Positions 1-9,900 of a DNA stretch of 64,000 nt are shown here, piece by piece. Made by a program: the position numbers and the translations under genes. Numbering within the stretch: position 1 is the first letter of the stretch; each line of letters opens with the position of its first letter. The notes beneath the pieces were generated by a model, which was given only the letters and a program-made list of their open reading frames with translations, did no database searches and was not told the DNA's origin. Source of the stretch: Asterias rubens (lineage: Eukaryota > Echinodermata > Asteroidea > Forcipulatida > Asteriidae); contig NC_047083.1 of the NCBI RefSeq assembly GCF_902459465.1, positions 4,832,523-4,896,522 on the forward strand, read 5' to 3'.

Positions 1-500
1 TGATAATTTACCTCGACTTCGTCTCGGTAAATTATCAAGAACCAGGCCTCGTTGGGATTAAACCACTAGTTGAAAACCTCTTCACCACACATTGATTCCC
101 TTATTATTTGTTTGGTATTAATGAGCAATGGAGAGCTGTTGATAAACAGAACCTCTGAAGTAATGTAGTTTTTGAGAAAGGGGTAATTTCTCGGGTAAAT
201 ATTAAAAGACCTCAGACTTGAAGCCTTTTTATGCATCTGAAAGCACACACATTTTGTTCAACAAGGGTGTTTTTTTATTTCATTGTTCTCTTGCAACTTC
301 GATGACCAATGAGTCAAAATTTTCACAGACTTGCTATTGTATAATTATGTTTGGATACACCAAGTGAGAATACTGGTCTTTGACAATTACAACCATGTCC
401 GGGTGCTTTTAAACCAGACATGGTGTTGGGTTGGCCACATCATTGAGTACATCAAGTGAGAATACTGTTCTTTGACAATTACTAAAGGTGTCCATTGCCT
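1..500. repeat. Left-edge repeats: short palindrome plus diverged family A copy
   Basis: Positions 1-37 form a perfect short inverted repeat. Positions 46-105 are repeated almost exactly at 38982-39041, next to another copy of the same palindromic module. Positions 105-490 resemble the family A inverted-repeat element (same order of sub-motifs, including the GAACCTCTGAAGTAA-like and TGCATCTGAAAGCACACA stretches) but are much diverged. No coding exon was recognised here; it is probably a downstream intron of the APAF1-like gene. Confidence 0.6.
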
Positions 501-896
501 TGAAGGCAGTGGACACTATTGGTAATTACTCAAAATAATTATTAGCATAAAACATTTCTTGGTAACAAGTAATGGGGAGAGATTGATAGTATAAAACATT
601 GTGAGAAACAGCTCCCTCTAAAGTGACGTAGTTTTCGAGAAAGAAGTTATTTTCCAAAAATTTGATTTTGAGACATCAGATTTAGAATTTGAGGTCTCGA
701 AATCAAGCATCTGACAGCACACAACTTTGTGTGACCATGGTGCGGCAAGGGTGTTTTTTCTTTCATTAATATCTCGCAACTTTGACGATCGATTGAGCTC
801 AAATTTGCACATGTTTGTTATTTTAGGCAAATGTTGAGATACACCAAGTGAGAAGACTGGTATTTGACAGTTACCAATAGTGTCCAGAGTCTTTAA
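501..896 (+). mobile_element. Family A TTAA-type MITE copy
   Basis: About 390 bp with inverted ends GGCAGTGGACACTATTGG and its complement, and an internal palindrome around GAGGTCTCGAAATCAAGC. It lies in the APAF1-like gene, directly downstream of exon 12. Strand + is used here for copies whose left arm reads GGTAATTACTCAAAATAATT. Confidence 0.75.
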
Positions 897-960
897 GTCA
901 ACTTGCCTCAAAATGTTACAAAGAGTATGGTTTAATATTTGTGAATGAGTGTTCACAAAC

Positions 961-3900
961 CTTTAGCGTTTTATCAGATGAGCAACTTAGAATCGTTGTC
1001 CCATCAGGAGAAAATTCACACCAGTTCACTTTGTCTTCATGATGGTCAAACATGGTGTTCACTCGGCCTGACATACAATCCCAAATCTAAATAGTAACAA
1101 TAATAATAACAACAGCGATAAAGTCTTCTACAGCATCGGTATCCACAACAAGTGCTCATGGCGCTTTCTTCAATAAACAAAATCCCTCTTGGTTGTCCTT
1201 CAGCGCGGCAAAGATCAAGAAAAATGAGAAAATCCAATGTCTATTGAATGTGACTGAAATGTTTATGACAAGTCTCCAAGAAGGAGTTTAAAATATATTT
1301 TTTATATTGTACATGTACTTCCAGAAACTCGACAATTACCTTGTGAAAAAGACTTGTATTAGTATTAGTATAACTAATAATAATAATAATAGTTAATTAA
1401 CCCATTGTTATGTAGCACACCCAGGTCAAAATTCCAGTTGAACCTAGTTAACTGGGGTCAACTGGTTCAACTGAATAGTGATCAAACTCGTCCATTTTCC
1501 ATATTAACCAACTGGTTTGGACTAGGTTTAACTGTGTTCAACATGTTCAACTAGGTTGAAATTATAAACCAGTTGGTCTCTGTCCATTTTCCATATTAAA
1601 CCAACTGGTTGTAACTGTGTTTAACTAGTTTATCAACTGGTTTCAACTAGTTCCAGTTAAACCCAGTTTAACCAGGTTCAACTGGAATTTCGACCTGGGC
1701 ACTGTCAACGCAAGGTCCCTATGTGCTGTCAGTATTTTCCTTCAAGGTGTATTTGGAGCAAGGTGTTAAATATGTGAAACCGATTCTTTCTAACAGCACA
1801 ATGTACATTTTGAAATGCTTATAAGTGCTGTACTTTGGCAAAATATGCTGCCGATAAGATCAGGAACACCGGGGCGAACCCTTCTCCTAACTTAACTGTA
1901 CATTTATAAGTTTGTGGCTGGTGCCTGAATCAATCTTTGCTTAGCATCTTTAAGAAATTTGGCCCTGAACGTTCCAGTACTAGCATTACCTTGATATTTT
2001 CATCTTCACCAGCAGAGACGACCACTTCACCGTCCGGGGAGAAATTTGCGCAGCAAACACTGCCCTCATGTGCTTTACATCTCATTAAAATGGAGTCCAT
2101 TATTGAAGGTCTATTGCTAAAAAAAAAAAAGGAACATTTAAAAAGTTTTTAAACAAGATCACTAGCAACATTTTATTTTCTAGTTTAATTTCAAAGCAAC
2201 CTACATGTACATTCCGACACTAAATTGGAAATAACGTGGCTGTGATAAATAAAAAATGAAAAAATGAAATAAACTACCAGGCAAGTAGTTACATACATGG
2301 TGTTACCGCAAACCAAGTATTTATTAAAAAAAACATTCAACAAGTTTTTTCAGAAAATCACAGCATAGAATATTATTTTCTAGTTATATTTAAAAGCAAC
2401 CTGTATTCCAGCACAAAATTGGAAAGTATGATTGAACAAAACAAAAAGCTCCAGACCCGACATGCCTGACATCATTTATTATTTGAGTGAGAAACAACCT
2501 CTTTCTCAAACACTAAATTACTTCAGAGGGAGCCGTTTCTCACAATGTTTTATACCATCAACAGCTCTCCATTTCTTGTTAATAAGTAAATTTTTATGCT
2601 AACAATTCTGAGTAATCACCAGTAGTCTACACTGCCTTAAATGTAATATCTGTGGCCATTTGTGTTTTGTGTCGTACCCAAACCCTTTTTAGACAAAATA
2701 CTTAATACTAACCCCCAATCTATGTAGAAACCAGACTTGCTCTGCAGCGCCCTCGCTTGAGCTTGTTTAAAAACTACTGTGTCGGAGGACTGGCTCAAGG
2801 CAAGTTGCGTCACGTCCGGTCGAGGGGTTTGAACTAGAAGATGAGCATTGACGCTGATAAAGAGTTGAAATTCCTTAGCAATTTCCATTTCCTGTGTGTG
2901 AAAAATAAAAGAGTGTATTGCCTATTTCATAATAATAATAGGTGTTTATTATCGGGGTCGTGATAGGCTTTTGAAAAAAAAGAACCCAAAACTATGTGCG
3001 CAAGCGATAAATCTTGCAAACGCAAAGTGTGAACTTGCAAGCGCGAAAGCTATCAAAGAAAACAAAGAAATTACATCCTTGTTGTATACAGGTAGCACTA
3101 ATATCCCTCACTCATCAGTGGCGCTCACAAGGGGCTGCAACAGTCAGTATTTACCTCCAAGGTTCAAAGTATGAGACCTACTCCTTTTAAATAGCACTAG
3201 GCATGTGTGGGGCTACGCTTGTATTTCAAGACCTGTTCCTTTTACCTACGTAGTGCTAGTAATGGTTTACATGGTGCTGTGGAACGATATGCAGCCAATC
3301 AAACCAGGAATACTTTGGAGAACTCATTTTCATTTTCAATAAGTGCACTGGGTTCTTTTATAAAGTGCGTTACAAAGACAACGGGCCAACTGTTTTACCC
3401 GCCATCTGAACGACGGAGCAATCATGGTTAAGGTAACAAGTGTGTCACGACCGGGATTCAAACCCACACTCAGCTGATCAAAAACACAAGAGAACCAGAG
3501 CTTGAGTCCAGTGCTCTTATCGGCTCAACCAGGATGTTGTTTTGCACACTCCAAGGGAGTTATTATTTTCTTTATTATTATTAAAAACATTCAACACTTG
3601 TGGACCAAGAGTCAAAATAGAGATACATCTAAAACCATATTTACTAGAGTGTCATGGCCGAGTGGTTAAGAGCATCGAATTCAAGTTCTGGTGCTGATTC
3701 ACCGGAGTGTGGGTTCAAATCCCGGTCGTGACACTTGTGTCCTTGAGCAAGATACTTTACTATAATTGCTTCTCTTCACCCAGGGGTAAATGGATACCTG
3801 CGAGGGTAGAGGCCACAAGCACCTCACAGGCAGCTCAGGGCTGTATACTCCCCAGGGAGCTGAGAAACGTTACAGGGATGTTATTGGCCCTATGACCAGG

Positions 3901-6900
3901 GCACTAATGTAAAGCACATTGATACGGTCATTGTGAAATGCGCTGTATAAGAATTTGTTATTATTAATTTTGTTGAGAGTTGAGATGAAATCAAGACTGC
4001 TAAAGGCGAAATGAAAGAGGGTTTATAATACCACAAGTAGTGGGAAAAGTAACCACATTTTTTCATACCTCTTTTGACAAGAGGAGTAGACTGTACTTGA
4101 CGTAGTCGCTAAGGACGTAGGCTGGAGCCGTGGACCCCATAACTTCAAGTTTCTTATCAACCCAGTCTAGGTTCAGGAGGACGGATTTAAGCTCAAGACT
4201 TAGATGTGCTCTTGCCATGTGCATTGGAAGATACTCATGGATGTAGGCATCATCTTCAAGTAGGTGGTACTTCCCCTTGCAAAGTTTCTTATATCTTGAC
4301 ACGAGTTTCTTGTGGACTTCCTGTACAAAATGATGAAAGAATTTGTCATAATGGTGATGTAACCCTGGCAATACACTTAATCCTAGAGCTGCCCACATTT
4401 TAGGGATATTTTGTACAACAATCAGGGAGATTTATCATTAAATCTTTTGCAGTAGCCACAGATAAAATATATAGCATTCGAGCTGCCTCTAGCTATATAC
4501 CGGGCAATCTCGGTGGTCTACTTGGTAAGACACTGCTCTAGACTTGCAAGGGTCGTGGGTTCAAATCCCGCCCGAGTAATATGCCTGTAATTTTTTCACA
4601 GAACTCGGGTAAGTACTGATTATAAGCCACTTCGGAATGTCGGTTGCTGCTGACAACTGATTTTGTCTATCTCCCGTAACCTTTTGACAATACCCGCTGG
4701 TATTGTCAAAAGGTTATTGGAGATAGACAACATGCGTTGTCAGCAGTAACAGACATGCGCAGCTGGAACTCTGAAGTGGCTTATACAGTGCTAACAGACA
4801 TCGGTGTATTTGGGTTAAAAAAAAATATATATTCTTTATCCCCGATGCAAACTTAAACATGTATTAACATCTACATCTATTAAATAAGGGAGATACTTAG
4901 AATTACGTTCATCATAATACATGTAGGTAAACAGTTTCCATAATCAAGAAAACTTCTGAATTTGTTCATCAGACATGGAAAGATTGGTTTATTTCATGAC
5001 AGTTTCTGGAGGGGAGAGTTGGTAGCTTTGATATCCAGGTAGGTTCCATTAGTTAATACTACACTACAATTGGGCCCCTGTCTTTATCCGCAAGGATAAA
5101 GACAGGTCCCAGCTTCTCAAATCCAGTGATTCCGCTGGATACAATGATATTGGATAAACGTGCACCCAATATGCCCAAACAGTACACTGCTCTCGGGTCC
5201 GCAATAAAATTTGACTGTGTATCTCTATGTGCATGACTGAGGTCAAAGGTTAAGGCAGTGGACACTATTGGTAATTACTCAAAATAATTATTAGCATAAA
5301 ACCTTTCTTGGTGACAAGTAATAGGGAGAGGTTCATGGTATAAAATATTGTGAGAAACGGCACCCTCTGAAGTGCCATAGTTTCCGAGAAAGAAGTAATT
5401 TTCCACAATTTGATTTCGAGACCTCAGATTTAGAACTTGAGGTCTCGAAATCAACCATCTAACATGTCTAAAGGCACACACCTTCGTGTGACAATGGTGT
5501 TTTTTTCTTTCATTCATATCTCGCAAGTTCGATGACCGATTGAGCTCAAATTTTCTCAGGTTTGTTATTTTATGTATATGTTGAGATACACCAACTATGA
5601 AGGCTAGTCTTTAACAATTACCAATAGTGTCCACTGCCTTTAAACCACACGCCAGTTTTTGAAGCCCGTCTCTGGCGTTATTCACAAGCCTTGAAGTGTG
5701 ACGTCAGACTTTCAGGCTAATACTACACTAGCAAAACTCTCAGCCAATGAAAGTTCTCCCTTTGCCCTCACTGAGGGCGCTGTTGTGTCATATCTGTTAT
5801 TGGTTTTGAGAAGAGATTTTTTTACCTTTTGATTTTCCGAGTTCTGTTTGATGAAGTCCAGTTGCAAGTCATGAACTGTGTAGCTCATGCAGCGAAGTTT
5901 ATCGTCCCATTCTTGACGCACGAGGGACTTGTTGGCTAGTTTAAGCATCTCATCTTCCACAAATTCCATCTCCTCATCCCATAATACGCTCAGAACCTGA
6001 AGATCAAAAGAGTCAGGAATTTCAAAAATCATTAACATTTCCAGCAAGTTTTCAAAGAGAGTTTGCAAAAAACAAATTTTGACGGGATTTTCCTCCAAAT
6101 TCTTAAAGGCACTGGAAAATATGGTAATTGTCAGAGACCAGTCTTCTCACTTGCTGTATCTCAGCTGATCTCAACTTATGCATAAAAGAACAAACCTGTG
6201 AAAATTTGAGCTCAATCGATCATCGTAGTTGCAAGATAATAATGAAAGAAAAAACACCCTTGTCACCTGAAGTTGTGTGCTTTCAGATGCTTGACTTCTG
6301 AAGTTCTAAATCTGAGGTCTCGAAATCAAAAGCGTGGAAAATTACTTCTTTCTCAAAAACTACGTTACTTCAGACATGTCAGAGGGATTTGTTTCTACCA
6401 TTAACAGCTCCCCATTACTCGTTACCGAGTAAGGTTTTATGCTAAGAATTATTTTGAGCAATGACCAATTGTGTCCACGGCCTTTAATCTGATCATTTCT
6501 TATCTCCTGTTTATCCTGTTATTGGTGCTTGTGTTGGATGTGTATCCAAAGAAATATAATTTTGAATTGAACAAAGAAAAATGCAAAAAGCAAGACTTGC
6601 ACCTACGTACTCCAAATTAAAATGCCGGCGCTCTACCAATAAATCCCTTGCATAACGCAAAACGCTACAGGGACGCTGAGCTCAGGCACACATTTGTACG
6701 CAGAATAAACATATATTGTCCAATCATTTGCCTTCTTTGACCCCAGTGAGGGCGCGTTTTACCCACAAATGAATCAAAATTGAAACACTGCACTCACCTT
6801 CGCAGAAATTTTGACCCCCGCATCAAATACAACAAAATCAAAGTACAACTCCCTGGACTCCTCCGGCAGCTGATCCACGCTCACACCCATCGCTTCGTCG

Positions 6901-9900
6901 ACCGACTCGTACTCATACGACGACGCTTTACGCAGGCGGCTGTACTTCTTATCGCGTAGTTTCTTCAAGTAGTACTCCCAGCGATTGGGGTGGTCTCGGA
7001 GTAGGCCACCGACGAGCGAGATGACTAGAGGGTTACCTGATCATCCAAAAAGAACAACAACAATAACTGTAATAATTTTGGTTTCACCAATAAACACTGA
7101 TGTCTGTTAGCACTGTTTACTCAGTACTTTCCCAAGCTCTGTGGAAAAAAAAATCACAGGCCTTTGCAATTCTTGAGCAATGTCATACCAACTAGACCAC
7201 CCCGATAAATTTTAATTGTTATGCTATGATGAGTTTAGTACAAGCAATAAAGAACTCTGTTTACCTTTTGAAGCTTCGTAAATGGCGTGAGCTTCATGAG
7301 GGAGGTTTCCAACTGGTCTGTCAGTCCACATAGCGAACATCTCCAGAGCTTGGCTCTCTGAGAATCCATGTTCTAGGCTAACTATATCAACAGGACCTAA
7401 GGAATAAATACTGATGGTAAAATCTCATTTAAAGCTTCATAAATGGCGTGAGCTTCATGAGGGAGGTTTCCAACTGGTCTGTCAGTCCACATAGCGAACA
7501 TCTCTAGAGCTTGGCTCTCTGAGAATCCATGTTCTAGGCTAACTATATCAACAGGACCTAAGGAATAAATACAGATGGTAAAATCTCATTTAAAGCTTCA
7601 TAAATGGCGTGAGCTTCATGAGGAAGGTTTCCAACTGGTCTGTCAGTCCACATAGCGAACATCTCTAGAGCCTGACCCTCTGAGAGTCCATGTTCCAGGG
7701 AAACTACATATCAACAGGACCTTAAGAACAAATAATAATAACGGCTAATCTCATAAAATAGGAATACTTTTTTTTTTTTTAGAGATCAACATAATGAATG
7801 TGAGGTTTGGAGAGTTGTAAGAGTTCTCTTCTCCCATTCTACCTGTAATAATAATCATACATGGTTCATATTGCGCTTTATCATATCTCAACAGATATAT
7901 CAAAGCGCTCAGTACTTTTTTCCTGCAAGGAATGTGAGGCTATGATTTAAAGCATGAGGATTATTCTTTTATAGCATCATGTAATGGTTTATAATGTGCT
8001 GTGGCGTAATATGATGCAGATCAAACCAAAGTGTACTGGGTTCTTTTAAGTGCGTAAGACAACATACGGGACCAACAGCTTAACATCCCAATCCTAAGGA
8101 TGCACCAAACACGGTTACGTGCCTTTGCACGTGTCGCAAGTGTCACAACGGGGACTTGAACCCACACTCTGCTGATTTAAAACACCAGAGCTTCAGTCCA
8201 GGCACATAAGTGCACTGGGGTTCTTTTAAGTGCGTTACACAAGACACGGGACCAACAGCTTAACGTCCCACCCTTAAGACGCAACAGTAATGGCTACTTG
8301 TCGTTGCACGTGTCACAAGTGTCACAAGCGGGACTGGAACCCACACTCTGCTGATTTAAAACACCAGAGCTTGAGTCCAGGCACATAAGTGCACTGAGTT
8401 CTTTTATAAGTGTGTTACACAACACACAGGACCAACAGCTTAACGACCCATCTTTAAAACGCAGCAAAAATGGTTACTGTCTTTGCACGTGTCTTGCAAG
8501 TGTCACGACCGGGACTTGAACCCACTCGAGTCAAGTGTTCTTGTCCGCTCAGCCATGACACGTCATTATTAGGCATAGCTCTTGTCTAGTAAGTCAAGCT
8601 CCTTTAATCAGCCATTTACTTAATATTAAAAATAACCCTGCAAGTTTAGACATTATTTCTCTCATTGCACCACATTCTGTTTTTGTTGTTTTGTTAAAAC
8701 TCGTTCAGTGCCTGCTTTTTCTTTTGCTTTTTGAGCTTTTTTGACACTGAACAAAATGTTAATTACGAATTAACTGTTCCCAAAGGTTATTTTCACATTA
8801 TTGCACCCGCATGTTTACTAGTTCTAGTTGCTTCTTATTTTCCACACCATAAAAAGCTTCAATTATCAAAAGTTTTACAAATCAATTAGGAACCTGTTTG
8901 ATCACAAGATATCTAACAATTAAATAATTGTCTTACTTCCGACAGCATCAGCAACGCTTTTATCTCTAGTTGTGACAAGAACTCTACACTGAACGTCAAA
9001 AACTCTTGCCACTTTTGGGGACCAAATGTCGTCTAGGATAAGCAAACACCTACAAAAACAAAAAGAGTAAATAACGTTGTTAAATATTTGGTTTTCGGTA
9101 ACACCATGTGGGGTCCCCAAATCTTTTCCTTCTATAAGACATTAGAATTTTATCTATGCTTAGCAGTTTATCATGGCTCAATTTCAATAGAGCTGCTTAA
9201 GCAGAAGTTACTTCTTGATAAATTTCTTTGCTAAGCAAAAACTGAGTCGGCACCAGCAGAACAAACTCAATGTAATTTGGCCTGATAATCTGTGTCTGCT
9301 AAGCAATATACTATTCTGTGCTTAGCAAGTTTTTGTGCTTACAGGCTTTATAAAATTGGGTTGAGATGGGTCAAGAAGTTTACCCAGTAAATTTACCTGG
9401 GATGTTGTTCAACAAGAACAAGTCTGAGACGATCTTTAGCCTCTTCAAGATTCAGTGGCGGAGGTCTGGATTCCCGATCGAGCCTTGCGCATAGATTCTG
9501 CAGCTTGGTTAATAGTTTGGACTTGTCGATGTTACTGACAGAAACCCAGAAGACCCCTCCAGGAAAAACTTCTGTAGAAGTCAAAGCAGAATAACAGGAT
9601 AAGTTATTTTGAAACTGATGGTAAACAGTTTGGACTTGTCGGTTACTGACAGACACCCAGAAGACCCCTCCAGGAAAAACTTTTGTAGAAGTCAAAGCAG
9701 AACAACAAGATTAGTTATTTTGAAATTGTTGGCCTTTCCTTAAACACCAGCCCCTTCCCTCCCTTTTGTCTTCCTATTTAACGCCCAATTCCGACCAGAG
9801 ATGGCCTTTAGACAGGTATCACCTCAATGAGTCAATTGAGTCGGCATACAGACCTACAAAACTGAGGTAAAAATTATGACAAAATGATACTTAGTTATTG

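Noticed and set aside
1937..2152. 71-codon plus-strand frame
   Set aside because: Antisense of APAF1-like WD40 exon 11 (1990-2116).
3651..3735. Working tRNA-Leu/Ser gene
   Set aside because: The tRNA-like head continues directly into a SINE body with A/T-rich tail shared by other copies.
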